A DNA stretch of 64,000 bases from Oligosphaera ethanolica (GTDB lineage: Bacteria > Verrucomicrobiota > Lentisphaeria > Oligosphaerales > Oligosphaeraceae), in assembly GCF_030814695.1 (NCBI RefSeq), contig NZ_JAUSVL010000001.1, positions 3,632,227 to 3,696,226 on the forward strand, in the 5' to 3' direction. Below are positions 8,938 to 18,082 of the stretch, one piece after another (the stretch's first letter is position 1; every line of letters begins with the position of its first letter). The position numbers and the translations under genes were made by a program. Below the pieces are notes generated by a model. The model saw nothing but the letters and a program-made list of their open reading frames with translations. It made no database searches and was not told the DNA's origin.

Positions 8938-8973
8938 ACGGGCCGTGGCGCGAGCCACGGCCCCGTTTTTTTT
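8938..8973 (+). terminator. Rho-independent terminator after the GH78 gene
   Basis: A GC-rich stem (CGGGCCGTGGC / GCCACGGCCCCG, loop GCGA, one bulge) is followed by eight T. Confidence 0.88.
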
Positions 8974-9043
8974 GGGGGGGAGGCGTGGTGTTGTTGTCGT
9001 GCAACTGCCGCGGCAGTCCTTGGCCGCTGCACTGTCGGGTAGG

Positions 9044-9787
9044 TCAGTAATGGTGTTTGGCGCGGTCGCGGAGGGGGTGGATCAGCCCGAGCTCGAGGGC
9101 CAGGCCAATGGCGATGATGATCAATGTCCAGGCGAAAAGTCCGGCCATGTCCATCAATCGGAATGCGCGCTGGATTTGTGCGCCGATGCCCGTGGCGGCG
9201 CCGAAGAATTCGGCGGTGGCGGTGACCTTCCAGGTGATGCCGAGGGCGAAGGTGAAAGCCGCCAGACTCGACTGAGCGATGCCTGGCAGGATCAGTTGGC
9301 TGAGAAAGCGGCGGCGGGGCACGCGGTAGAATCGCGCCATGGCGAAGAGATTGCGGTCCAAGTGTGCCGTGCCTTGGGCGATATTGATGAACAGCACCGG
9401 GAAGACCGAGGCGAAGACGACGATGATGGGCACCGTTGAGCCCGTGCTGACCCAGACCAGGACGAGGGAAATCCAGACGATGGGCGGGCAGCTTTGCGCG
9501 GCGGTCACCAGGGGCGAGAAGAATTCCAGCAGGCGCGGGTCGAGGCCGCAGGGAATGCCCAGCACATAGGCGGCAACGGCGGCCAGGGCAAGCCCGCCAA
9601 GTCCGCGCAGCAGGGTCGCCGCCACGTGACTCCAGGTCGCCTGGCTGGCAAGAAGCGCCAGCAGCTTCAGCGCGGTTGTGCCGGGGGCGGGTACCAGTGC
9701 CGGGCCGCAAAGCATGCTGGCCAGAGCCCAGCACAGGAGTAGGATGACAAAGGGCGAGGCTTTGCGGATGATGGTCAGTGGCGACAT
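9044..9787 (-). CDS. ABC transporter permease, nitrate/sulfonate/taurine type
   Basis: This 247-residue inner membrane protein belongs to the SsuC/TauC-like permease group. About six membrane helices are visible, starting with FVILLLCWALASMLCG, and the cytoplasmic coupling loop reads AMARFYRVPRRRFLSQLILPGI, matching the diverged EAA loop of this group, followed by SSLAAFTFALGITWKVTATAEFFG. It lies six bases downstream of the lipoprotein gene and shares its operon. The expected ATPase is absent; the next gene converges. The substrate cannot be told from the permease; the paired binding protein is NMT1/SsuA-like. Confidence 0.83.
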   Translation of the reverse strand: MSPLTIIRKASPFVILLLCWALASMLCGPALVPAPGTTALKLLALLASQATWSHVAATLLRGLGGLALAAVAAYVLGIPCGLDPRLLEFFSPLVTAAQSCPPIVWISLVLVWVSTGSTVPIIVVFASVFPVLFINIAQGTAHLDRNLFAMARFYRVPRRRFLSQLILPGIAQSSLAAFTFALGITWKVTATAEFFGAATGIGAQIQRAFRLMDMAGLFAWTLIIIAIGLALELGLIHPLRDRAKHHY

Positions 9788-9793
9788 GGTTGT

Positions 9794-10834
9794 TCAGGGC
9801 CTCCACAACAAGGCCGGGTCGTAAGGCAAGTCGGGATTGACGATGGCCAGGAATGTCTTGATTTCCTCCTCGACATCGCAGGCCCGCTCGACCAGGATGA
9901 GTTCGCGCGGCAGCGCGGTCAGCAGCATATCCCGGGGGACAAAATCGCAGAGTTCGTCTGGCCAGACGGCGGCGATCTGCTCGGGCGGCAGCGTCGCCAG
10001 GCGCGCGGCGGCGGCGGTGAGGACCGCGACGAGTTTGGCGGGCAGGTCGGGTTGGGAGCGGATCAAGTCCTCGTGGATGGCGAAGCCGGCCCAGGGCACG
10101 CGCTGCTGGCCGCCATGGCGTTTGCTGTAGAGGTCTTCGAGGCTGGCAACGATGCTCAGCGACGGGTCTTTGGCGAGCATGGTGCTGACCATGGGCTCGG
10201 GGAGCAGCGCCATGTTCACGCGACCGCTCAGCAGCTTGAGCATCAGCTGTTTGGGTTCATTGGGCTCTGCGCGCAGGACGATGCCGTCTGCCGCCAGAAG
10301 ATGTTCAAGCAGCATTTCGCCGGGGCTGGCCGGCGGTGCCGCCGGGAGTGCAAATGGCTGGCTGCTGCGCAGCAATTCGGGCCAGGCCAGGCCTTTGCTG
10401 CGCGCGATGACCGACCACTTGCGCCAGCCGCTGATGGCGAGGATGCGGATGGGCGCGCCGGCATTGCGCGCACGGGCAAAGCCCTCGCAGTGTCCCAGCC
10501 ACACATCGCCCTTGCCCGACAGGAGCGAACTCAGCAGTTGTTGCTGATTCTGCCAGTCCTGCCGTTCGTGGGTAGTGATGGCGCCGAGACTGCCGTCGGC
10601 AACCGCCGCCAGCCAGGGCAGCTGCGGCGATGTCGCCGCGGGACTGGACGAAAAAATGAGCAGCGGACGCGTCGGCCTGGAAGTCGCCGCGGGGTCTTCA
10701 CCCACTGGTGCCTCCCGGCGGCAGGAGACGACCATGGCCAACAGCAGGAGAAGAGTCAACGCCTGCTGGCAGAGGTTGCGGTGGCTGGTCTGCTGGAGAT
10801 TGCGTGGCGACCGTAAAGATTGCATGCATGTCAT
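9794..10834 (-). CDS. ABC transporter substrate-binding lipoprotein
   Basis: The 346-residue protein has a signal peptide with a lipobox (LLAMVVSC, Cys about 38), a linker rich in Pro, Thr and Ala, and a two-lobe binding domain like NitT/TauT solute-binding proteins: GKGDVWLGHCEGFARARNAGAPIRILAISGW in lobe one, then LSGRVNMALLPEPMVSTMLA in the hinge region. These proteins trap anions or thiamine-precursor-like ligands and hand them to an SsuC-type permease, which follows directly. The start at 10834 has AGGAGC at long spacing; an internal ATG at 10825 is possible. The ligand is unknown. Confidence 0.78.
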   Translation of the reverse strand: MTCMQSLRSPRNLQQTSHRNLCQQALTLLLLLAMVVSCRREAPVGEDPAATSRPTRPLLIFSSSPAATSPQLPWLAAVADGSLGAITTHERQDWQNQQQLLSSLLSGKGDVWLGHCEGFARARNAGAPIRILAISGWRKWSVIARSKGLAWPELLRSSQPFALPAAPPASPGEMLLEHLLAADGIVLRAEPNEPKQLMLKLLSGRVNMALLPEPMVSTMLAKDPSLSIVASLEDLYSKRHGGQQRVPWAGFAIHEDLIRSQPDLPAKLVAVLTAAAARLATLPPEQIAAVWPDELCDFVPRDMLLTALPRELILVERACDVEEEIKTFLAIVNPDLPYDPALLWRP

Positions 10835-10997
10835 GAGTGAACAACGCTCCTGCGTGGCGTGACTGCCGCCGGACGACGGCGATGAACGGAAAAACTACTA
10901 TAGCACCGACCGTGCAGGCAGGAGGTCGCCAGCACACGTTTTCGCCCGAATGTCCAAACATGACATTGGTCAGTAACCACCCCGGGGGGGAAACACC

Positions 10998-11186
10998 GGG
11001 GACAATTTGCAGAAAACCCACGGCCAATCGCCGCCCAACCATTCGACCTTGATTCCCGCTGACCTTTGCGGCTGCGGGTTTCATAGGATTAATGCTCTTC
11101 ACGTAGTGTACTGGCAATGGTTGGCGAGGAGTTGATTTGTGACCATGCACAAGATCATTCGCCGAGGTTTTGAGCACCGAAGGTGC
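10998..11186 (+). repeat. Dispersed repeat R1, second copy
   Basis: This copy matches 3931-4110 from GGGACAATTTGCAGAAAACC to GAGCACCGAAGGTGC, with changes in the middle (for example TTCATAGGATTAATGCTCTTC against TTCATAGGAGCAATGCTCTTC). It lacks the right-hand module seen at 4115. Confidence 0.75.
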
Positions 11187-11315
11187 GCCCTAAGATAGCC
11201 CAGGGCAAGCGCCCGCAGGGCGCGTCGCCCTGGGTAAGGTGCCCCATCCCAAAAGAGCCCTGAAGGGGCGGCCAAAAAGACCTGCGACGATGGGTCACAG
11301 CACAAAATTGCCGCC
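11184..11315. repeat. GC-rich palindromic repeat
   Basis: The stretch around 11196-11235 folds as AGCCCAGGGCAAGCGCCC / GGGCGCGTCGCCCTGGGT, a REP-like element. The rest to 11315 has no open frame of note. Confidence 0.5.
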
Positions 11316-11450
11316 GCAATCAATGAGTTCCATTGCCTCTTTGGCCCCAGTCAGCTGCGCCGACTGGGGCCAAAGAGGCTGAGGAACACGGACCAATATG
11401 GCGCGCTACCCAGGGCGGCGCGCGCCTTCGGCGTCGCTTGCCCTGGGCTA
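11316..11450 (+). repeat. Dispersed repeat R2 with perfect 18-bp stem, copy 1
   Basis: It starts GCAATCAATGAGTTCCATT, contains a perfect 18-bp inverted repeat with a 9-base loop (GCCTCTTTGGCCCCAGTC, 11335-11379), then GAGGAACACGGACCAATATG and a second palindromic part (CCCAGGGCGGCGCGCG.. to ..CGCTTGCCCTGGGCT). A near-identical 134-bp copy lies at 20192-20325. No protein coding is evident. Confidence 0.8.
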
Positions 11451-11500
11451 CGATGACAGCGCCCTTCCAGGGCGCTTGCCGCTTCGCGGCCAGGGGTGCC

Positions 11501-11811
11501 GGGCGCGCGAATGGACGCTTGCTGGCCTCTTGCGACGGCGCGGGCTGAAAGCCCGCACCACGGCTGGGAGACGGGCGCGCGAATGGACGCTTGCTGGCCT
11601 CTTGCGACGGCGCGGGCTGAAAGCCCGCACCACGGCTGGGAGACGGGCGCGCGAATGGACGCTTGCTGGCCTCTTGCGACGGCGCGGGCTGAAAGCCCGC
11701 ACCATGGCTGGAAGACGGGCGCGCGAGACCTCGGCTGGGAGACGGGCGCGCGGGACTACGGCTGGGAGACGGGCGCGCGTGACTACGGTTGGGAGACGGA
11801 CGCGCCTGGGG
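11501..11811 (+). repeat. Nested tandem repeat: three 72-bp units then three 27-bp units
   Basis: Three almost identical 72-bp units start at 11501, 11573 and 11645. Each begins GGGCGCGCGAATGGACGC, carries the small hairpin GCGGGCTGAAAGCCCGC and ends CACGGCTGGGAGAC. They are followed by three 27-bp units at 11717, 11744 and 11771 that keep only the two ends of the long unit (GGGCGCGCG..GGCTGGGAGAC), plus a partial unit at 11798. Units abut without variable spacers, so it is not a CRISPR array. Confidence 0.88.
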
Positions 11812-12107
11812 CATCCTGATGCGCTCCGTCTGGTATCAATGGCCGACCGATTACCCAAACATGTCATCCTGCTGACAAAATAAGTTGTTATTGTGCCCTA
11901 CAGCGCTATATTGTTATGCACGACGCAGACGGATCACGGAGCGGGGTAGTCCCGTTGGTGACATGGCCGTAGTGGGCTATGACAGGACAATTTTGCAATC
12001 ACGGTCACTTCCCTCGTGTGTAAGAATGCGTGGGAAGTTTTTTGTATCGGCAGAAATGCTTCAGCGAATGAGGCACAACGCGGGCAATTGTGCCAGGGGT
12101 GGTAGTT

Positions 12108-13367
12108 ATGAATAATGATTTTTTAGTCAATTTAGAGTCTTTGGAGCGCGAGCGCGGTATTGATCACGAGACTCTTATCGCCCTGGTGGAAGAGTCCTTG
12201 GAGTCCGCCGCCCGCAAGGCAGTGTGCGCCACCCGGGATTTGCACGTGCAGATTGATCGCAAAACGGGCGCGATTCAGTGCTTGGCGAAGCTTTTTGTGG
12301 TGGACATTGTTGAGCACCCCGAAGAGGAAATTGCCATCAGCGAGGCGCGGGTGAAGTATCCCGAAGTGCGTTGCGGTGACGAAATTGAGTGGGAAGTCAC
12401 GCCGGAGAATTTTGGTCGCATTGCGGCTCAGACTGCGAAGCAGGTGATCATGCAGCGGTTGCGGCAGGTCGAGAAGCGCAACATTTGCGATGTGTTCAAG
12501 GATCAGCTCATGCAGTTGGTCAATGGTGAAGTGCGGCGCGTGGAACGCGGCGAAGTGATTATCAGCATCGGCACTGCCGAGGGCATGATGCGGCACAGCG
12601 ATCGCATACCTGGTGAGGACTACGAGCCCGGCGACCTGATCACTGCCTTGCTGGTCGAGATCAATGCTGACAAACCTGGCCCGAGCCTCTACGTGTCGCG
12701 CTCCCACCCGGAATTTGTGGCGCGGCTCTTTGAGCGGGAAGTGTCGGAAATCAGCGAAGGCCTGGTGCAGATCAAAGCGGTTTCCCGCGAAGCAGGTTAT
12801 CGCAGCAAGATCGCGGTGTCGTCCAAGGAGCCGCGAGTGGACCCCGTTGGCGCCTGTGTGGGCCTGCGTGGGACCCGGGTGAAGACCATCGTTCGCGAGC
12901 TGGGTGGTGAAAAAGTGGACATTTTGCAGTGGGATTCAGACGTCCGGGTTTTCGTGACCAACGCTCTGAAGCCGGCGAAGATTGCCCGCATGGAGGTCAA
13001 TACCGAGCGCAAGTCCATTCGCATTGAAGTTCAGGAAGACCAGTTGTCGCTGGCTATCGGCAAGAAGGGCCAGAATGCCCGTTTGGCCTCCAAGCTGACC
13101 GGCTGGCGCATTGATATCCAGCGGGCGGCGGAACTGGCCGACAACAAGGTGGACGACTTTGAGGAGCGGGTGCGCCGTGCGATTGACAGCTTGGCGAAGG
13201 TTGCTGGGATTGGTCCGGAAGCCGCTGCCGTTTTGGTGGCCAATGGTTTTGCCAGTCTGGAAGGCATTGTTGCCGGTGAAGAGACCGACATTGCTGAACT
13301 GCCCGGTCTCAATGCCGATCGGGCGACGGAAATTATGAAAGCTGCTCAAGATGCACTCGGCGTGTAA
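12108..13367 (+). CDS. nusA: Transcription termination/antitermination factor NusA
   Basis: NusA (419 residues) binds RNA polymerase and nascent RNA. The N-terminal domain (about 1-125) contains the [11 protein letters not shown] helix, followed by an S1 domain ([24 protein letters not shown]), KH1 ([30 protein letters not shown]) and KH2 ([25 protein letters not shown]). A single C-terminal helix-hairpin-helix region follows ([24 protein letters not shown]), shorter than in E. coli (495 residues). ATG 12108 follows GGGGTGG; a GTG at 12090 is in frame but lacks a site. It leads nusA-infB-rbfA-truB-ribF. rimP, usually upstream, is not here; bases 11812-12107 are a leader with no gene seen. Confidence 0.95.
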   Translation: MNNDFLVNLESLERERGIDHETLIALVEESLESAARKAVCATRDLHVQIDRKTGAIQCLAKLFVVDIVEHPEEEIAISEARVKYPEVRCGDEIEWEVTPENFGRIAAQTAKQVIMQRLRQVEKRNICDVFKDQLMQLVNGEVRRVERGEVIISIGTAEGMMRHSDRIPGEDYEPGDLITALLVEINADKPGPSLYVSRSHPEFVARLFEREVSEISEGLVQIKAVSREAGYRSKIAVSSKEPRVDPVGACVGLRGTRVKTIVRELGGEKVDILQWDSDVRVFVTNALKPAKIARMEVNTERKSIRIEVQEDQLSLAIGKKGQNARLASKLTGWRIDIQRAAELADNKVDDFEERVRRAIDSLAKVAGIGPEAAAVLVANGFASLEGIVAGEETDIAELPGLNADRATEIMKAAQDALGV

Positions 13368-13509
13368 TCGGCCGGCGGCGTGGCCGCGGCTGACGCTCGC
13401 TTCCGGTTCTGAAGATACCGGGACACAATGATCTGGTGACAGGGCGTTGGCGGGGCCGTGAAGACGATGATTGCTTTTGCGTAAACATAGAAGTGGAGGC
13501 CCAAAGCCA

Positions 13510-15708
13510 ATGAGTGACCGTGTGAGAGTATATGAACTGGCCCGCGAACTCGGCCTGACCAACAAGGAGCTCATGGCCCTGCTGGAAAATGAAGGCTGTG
13601 CCGTCCGGAGCCATTCGAGCACCCTCGAGGCCGATACTGCGGACTTAATTCGCGATTTGGTCATCGCCGAACGGCAAAAAGAGCAGCAGAAAAAGGCCGA
13701 CAACAAGCCGCCGGCACCGCCGGCACCGCCGGTTCCGGTGGCGAAAACCGGCGCCGATAAGCCTGTGGCCAAGCCCGCGGCTAAGCCTGTTGAGAAGGCT
13801 GTGATTGACAAAGATGCGGCAGGTAAAAAAGCCCATGTTGCCGTTCCCCCGAGAAAAGTTGACGCGGACGCCACGGATGAGTCTGGGGACGACGAGGAGG
13901 CCGCCGCTGTCGTCGAGGAAGCCGGCGCCAAGGAATTGCATTTGAAGGCGCCGATTACGGTGCGTGATCTTGCCGAAGGCCTGGGGAAGAAGCCCAACGA
14001 GCTCATTGGTCTGTTGATGACCATGAACATCTTTGCGGCTATCAACCAGGTGCTTGATGTCGAGCTCGTGGAGAAGATTTGTGAGCGTCATGGTGTTGTC
14101 TTTGTGCGTGAGCGGCGGGAGAAGGGTCGCGATCGCGACAGGGGCGGCCAGCCTGGCCAGGAAAATCGGATTCCTCTGTCGGTGCGGCCGCACCGCAAAG
14201 TTGGCCGGCCGCCGGTGGTGGTTTTCATGGGCCACGTCGACCACGGCAAAACATCGTTGCAGGACTACATCCGCCATAGCCATGTGACGTCTGGCGAAGC
14301 TGGCGGCATTACACAGCACATTGGTGCGAGTGTGGCGACGGTTGGTGATCAGACCATCACCTTCCTTGATACGCCCGGCCATGAGGCTTTCACGGCCATG
14401 CGTGCGCGTGGCGCCAATGCGACGGATATCGCCGTGCTGGTGGTGGCCGCTGACGACGGCGTCATGCCTCAGACCGTCGAAGCCATCAACCACGCCAAGG
14501 CCGCCAATTTGCCGATTGTCGTGGCTATGAACAAAATGGACTTGCCGGCAGCCAATCCGGACAAAGTTTTGCTGGGGCTACAGCAGCACGGCATTACCCC
14601 GCGTGATTGGGGTGGTGAAACGGAAGTGCTACCGGTGTCGGCGCATACCGGTGTGGGCATCAACGAGCTGCTTGAACAGATTTTGCTTGAAGCGGAAATG
14701 CTGGAGCTCAATGCCGATCCCGACGCGCCGTTTGAAGGCTTGGTCATCGAAGCCCAGATGGAAACCGGCATGGGGCCGACGGCGCACGTCCTGGTGCGCA
14801 ATGGCACGTTGAAACTCAATGACGCGGTTATCTGTGGTCAGTGCTATGGCCGGGTGCGCGCGCTAATAGACTCGCAGGGGCGGCGTGTGCAGAAGGCATC
14901 GCCCTCGATGCCGGTGAAAGTCATGGGCTTGTCTAGCGTGCCCAATGCTGGGGACAAGATACTTGCCTGCGCCAACGAGCGCGAAGCCCGGGTGCTGGCG
15001 GAAGAGGCTATGCAGGCCGCTCGCCAGGGCAATCTCAGTGTCGAACGCATGGTTACGCTTGACGACATGTTCAGCTTGTTGGCCAAGGAAGAGAAGCCCG
15101 AACTGCCGATCATCCTCAAAACCGATGTGCGTGGCAGTCTAGAGGCCATAACGGACTGCATTGCCAAGCTCAAATCTGACCGCATCAGTGCCCACATCCT
15201 CCACAGCGGCGTCGGCGAAATCAGTGAAAACGACGTGGTGTTGGCTGCGGCGTCGAAGGCGGTCATTCTTGGTTTCCATGTGCGCGTGATGCCTGGCGTG
15301 AACCGTTTTGCCAAACAGAAAGGCGTGGACGTTCGCCTGTATTCGATCATCTACGAGCTGCTCCAGGAAGTGGAGAAGGCCATGCGTGGCCGTCTGCAGC
15401 CCGATATCAAGGAAACGCCGTTGGGCGAGGCCGAGATCATTCAGGTCTTCGAGGTCAGCAAGGCCGGCAAGATCTGCGGTTCCCGCGTCAATTCCGGCGT
15501 GATGCGCGTGAATGCGAAGGCGAAAGTGTATCGCGACAAGGAACTGATCTACCACGGTCAGGTGCAGTCGTTGAAGCGCTACAAGGATGACGTGCGCGAG
15601 GTGCACGCCGGTTTGGAATGTGGTATTCGTTTGGACAATTTTGAGGACTTCGAGGTCGGCGACAAGATTGAGCTGTTCGAGGTTGTTGAAATCGCTCCTG
15701 AGTTATAA
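13510..15708 (+). CDS. infB: Translation initiation factor IF-2
   Basis: IF-2 (732 residues) is the GTPase that places initiator tRNA on the ribosome. An N-terminal IF2_N fold ([25 protein letters not shown]) is followed by an Ala/Pro/Lys-rich linker, a second IF2_N-like segment ([25 protein letters not shown]), and the G domain with G1 [10 protein letters not shown]3 DTPGHEAF, G4 NKMD and G5 SAH. Domains II-IV follow; the C-terminal domain ends with [21 protein letters not shown], typical of IF-2. ATG 13510 has GGAGG 11 bases upstream. A 142-bp gap separates it from nusA, and rbfA follows 27 bp later. Confidence 0.97.
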   Translation: MSDRVRVYELARELGLTNKELMALLENEGCAVRSHSSTLEADTADLIRDLVIAERQKEQQKKADNKPPAPPAPPVPVAKTGADKPVAKPAAKPVEKAVIDKDAAGKKAHVAVPPRKVDADATDESGDDEEAAAVVEEAGAKELHLKAPITVRDLAEGLGKKPNELIGLLMTMNIFAAINQVLDVELVEKICERHGVVFVRERREKGRDRDRGGQPGQENRIPLSVRPHRKVGRPPVVVFMGHVDHGKTSLQDYIRHSHVTSGEAGGITQHIGASVATVGDQTITFLDTPGHEAFTAMRARGANATDIAVLVVAADDGVMPQTVEAINHAKAANLPIVVAMNKMDLPAANPDKVLLGLQQHGITPRDWGGETEVLPVSAHTGVGINELLEQILLEAEMLELNADPDAPFEGLVIEAQMETGMGPTAHVLVRNGTLKLNDAVICGQCYGRVRALIDSQGRRVQKASPSMPVKVMGLSSVPNAGDKILACANEREARVLAEEAMQAARQGNLSVERMVTLDDMFSLLAKEEKPELPIILKTDVRGSLEAITDCIAKLKSDRISAHILHSGVGEISENDVVLAAASKAVILGFHVRVMPGVNRFAKQKGVDVRLYSIIYELLQEVEKAMRGRLQPDIKETPLGEAEIIQVFEVSKAGKICGSRVNSGVMRVNAKAKVYRDKELIYHGQVQSLKRYKDDVREVHAGLECGIRLDNFEDFEVGDKIELFEVVEIAPEL

Positions 15709-15735
15709 GATTGCTGTGAACACAGGGGTGTTGTA

Positions 15736-16134
15736 GTGGCTGTAGATCGGTTAAAGCGAGTGAATGAGTTGTTGCGTCGGGAATTGGGCCAGGTCTTCGA
15801 GGTGCTGGTCAGTCCTGAGATCAAGACCTTGGTGACAGTCACCGACGTGCGGATTGCGCCGGACCTGCGGGAGGCGCTGGTCTTTGTCAGCGTGTACGGT
15901 GACGAGCACGCTGGCAAGGCCGTGTTGACCTTTCTGGCCAAGAAGCGTGCGCACATCCAGCACGATTTGTCGCGCAAAGTGATCCTCAAGTACACACCGC
16001 GGTTGCATTTCAAACTGGACCAGACTGCCGCCAAGGCGGACCGGGTGATGTCCATCCTGGATACGCTGCAGGTCGACGAGAGTAAAGGCCCAGACCAAGA
16101 GTCCGAGGCGGCGGCTGACGAAACGCAGGCCTAA
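15736..16134 (+). CDS. rbfA: 30S ribosome-binding factor RbfA
   Basis: RbfA (132 residues) assists late maturation of the 30S subunit, binding near the 5' end of 16S rRNA. The single KH-like domain is complete: RVNELLRRELGQVFEVLVSP at the start, VTVTDVRIAPDLREALVFVS in the middle, and LRKVILKYTPRLHF-type sequence (SRKVILKYTPRLHFKLDQT) near the end, followed by an acidic tail. The start is GTG at 15736, with AGGGG upstream. Position between infB and truB is the classic arrangement. Confidence 0.94.
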   Translation: MAVDRLKRVNELLRRELGQVFEVLVSPEIKTLVTVTDVRIAPDLREALVFVSVYGDEHAGKAVLTFLAKKRAHIQHDLSRKVILKYTPRLHFKLDQTAAKADRVMSILDTLQVDESKGPDQESEAAADETQA

Positions 16135-16257
16135 GGGATTGCCGCGCCGCGGTGTTTTTTCTCGCCGGTCGCCGCCGCCCATTACCGCCACTGCGGGGCG
16201 GGACGGTAGCCTGCGGCCATTTACTCACGTTGAGCCTCTTTGGAGGGCAAGGACTTC

Positions 16258-17001
16258 ATGCCACGAAGGACCATGAACGAGATCGACGGCCTGTTGCTGG
16301 TCGACAAGCCGATGGACTGGACCAGCCACGACGTGGTGAATTGCATCCGGTCGCGTTTCAATTTGAGCAAGACGGGCCACTGTGGCACGCTTGATCCCAT
16401 CGCCACTGGACTGCTGGTGCTTTTGCTGGGTCATGCGACCAAGCTCCAGGACCGCTTGATGAGCGAGGACAAGGTTTACACTGGCACGATGCGTCTTGGC
16501 GTGGAGACCGACTCCGAAGATCGCACTGGCGTGGTCACGGCCACGGCTGATGCCAGTGGCGTGACCCCGGAGCAGGTCCGGACCATCGCCGCGCGCTTCC
16601 TTGGCCCGCAGCAGCAGACCCCGCCCATGGTGTCAGCTATTAAAAAGGACGGCAAGCCGCTCTACAAGCTGGCGCGGAAGGGTGAGGTCATCGAACGCGA
16701 AAGCCGGCCCATTGTCATTCACGCGCTGGAGTTGTCGCGCATTGCCTTGCCTGACGTGGATTTTTGCGTCCATTGCAGCAAAGGCACTTATATTCGCACG
16801 CTTTGCGCCGATATGGGGCGCGCACTGGGCTGTGGTGCGCACATGCTGGAGCTGCGGCGCGAGAGCAGCGGTAGTTTCCAGGTGGCCGACGCCGTGAACA
16901 TGGACGCCATCAAAAGCTGGGAGCTGCCCGAATTCGTGCAACATGTACAGCCGCTGGGTGATGTGATCGCCAAGTTGCTCGCTGACAAGGAGCACGCGTA
17001 G
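16258..17001 (+). CDS. truB: tRNA pseudouridine-55 synthase TruB
   Basis: TruB (247 residues) converts U55 in the T loop of tRNAs to pseudouridine. The N-terminal block GLLLVDKPMDWTSHDVV is diagnostic, and the catalytic aspartate is in GHCGTLDPIATGLL. Further family motifs are TPPMVSAIKKDGKPLYKLARKG and CSKGTYIRTLCADMG. ATG 16258 is chosen because GGAGGGCAAGG precedes it; an internal ATG at 16273 is possible. The C-terminal domain is short, as in type II TruB. It is fourth in the nusA operon. Confidence 0.95.
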   Translation: MPRRTMNEIDGLLLVDKPMDWTSHDVVNCIRSRFNLSKTGHCGTLDPIATGLLVLLLGHATKLQDRLMSEDKVYTGTMRLGVETDSEDRTGVVTATADASGVTPEQVRTIAARFLGPQQQTPPMVSAIKKDGKPLYKLARKGEVIERESRPIVIHALELSRIALPDVDFCVHCSKGTYIRTLCADMGRALGCGAHMLELRRESSGSFQVADAVNMDAIKSWELPEFVQHVQPLGDVIAKLLADKEHA

Positions 17002-17040
17002 CGGTCGTCGCGCCACCGAGAGAAATCCAGTTCATCAGCC

Positions 17041-17997
17041 ATGAATGACACGACCTGCAGAATAGTATCCTATCCCAGTGAGCTGGCGGCGGCCTGCCCG
17101 CGTATCGCGGTGGCCATTGGCGTTTTTGACGGTGTGCACATCGGCCATCAAGCCATTTTGGGCGAACTGCGGCGATTGGCTGTGGACAGCGCCGCCGTGC
17201 CGGTGGTGCTCTTTTTTGATCCCCATCCCCGCGCGGTACTGACGCCTGAGCAGGCGCCGCCGCGGCTCAGCTCGTTGGACACGAAGGTCCGTCTGCTTCA
17301 GGATCTTGGCCTGCGGCACTTGGTGTGTTTTCCGTTTACGCGCGAGCTTGCCGAGTTGTCGCCGGCGGAGTTTCTTGAGCGTTATTTTTTCATCCCGGGT
17401 CTGACGGTGACGGCTTTTTGTGTGGGTCAGAACTGGCGTTTTGGTAAAGGTAACAGCGGCAACGGCGCGTTGCTGGCGGAGTTGGGGCGGGCGCGTGACG
17501 TGGCCACCAGCGTGGTGCCGTCGGTGCGCTATGGCAGCGACGTGGTCAGCAGTACGCGCATCCGCCAGGCCGTCGCCGCCGGCGAGCTGGATTTGGCCCG
17601 GGCCATGCTGGGGCGGCCATACAGCATCAATGGCGTGGTTAGCCATGGCCGTGGCGTTGGTGGCAAGGTGCTCAAATGTCCGACGGCCAACATAGTCGAT
17701 CATGGCCTGCTGTTGCCGCCCTTCGGCATCTACGCGGCGCGTGGGCGCGTCGGCCAGCGGCTGCTGGACGGCGTGGTCTATATTGGCGATGCTCCGACCA
17801 TCCGGCACGACGGCAACCCCGAAGTGATCGTCGAACTGCACCTGTTTTCCTTCGCCGCGGATTTGTATGGCAAGCAAATCGAGGTACTGTTTTATCGTTT
17901 TCTGCGGCCGAGTATGATCTTTGCGGACACGGAATCGCTGTCGGCACAGATCCAACGGGACATCAAGGCCGCGCGCCTAGCCCTGCTCGACGAGTGA
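17041..17997 (+). CDS. ribF: Bifunctional riboflavin kinase / FAD synthetase
   Basis: RibF (318 residues) makes FMN then FAD from riboflavin. The N-terminal adenylyltransferase domain has GVFDGVHIGHQ, FFDPHPRAVL and SSTRIRQAV; the C-terminal kinase domain has HGRGVGGKVLKCPTANI, where the PTAN motif binds ATP/magnesium, and the acidic NPEVIVELHLF segment. Full length for the family. It follows truB by 39 bp, a common arrangement. Confidence 0.95.
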   Translation: MNDTTCRIVSYPSELAAACPRIAVAIGVFDGVHIGHQAILGELRRLAVDSAAVPVVLFFDPHPRAVLTPEQAPPRLSSLDTKVRLLQDLGLRHLVCFPFTRELAELSPAEFLERYFFIPGLTVTAFCVGQNWRFGKGNSGNGALLAELGRARDVATSVVPSVRYGSDVVSSTRIRQAVAAGELDLARAMLGRPYSINGVVSHGRGVGGKVLKCPTANIVDHGLLLPPFGIYAARGRVGQRLLDGVVYIGDAPTIRHDGNPEVIVELHLFSFAADLYGKQIEVLFYRFLRPSMIFADTESLSAQIQRDIKAARLALLDE

Positions 17998-18082
17998 GCG
18001 CGATGGACTGCGGCGCAGTGAGCAAGGTTTCGCGGTATACGGCGTTGGGTAAAGCCACGGCGTTACGACGAAAGGCCTGGTC

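Noticed and set aside
11501..11811. CRISPR array
   Set aside because: Units are identical end to end with no variable spacers, unit length changes to 27 bp, and there are no cas genes.
11398..11883. Repeat proteins across the 72-bp array
   Set aside because: The 72-bp and 27-bp units are multiples of three, so frames stay open by construction on both strands; the content is palindromic non-coding repeat.
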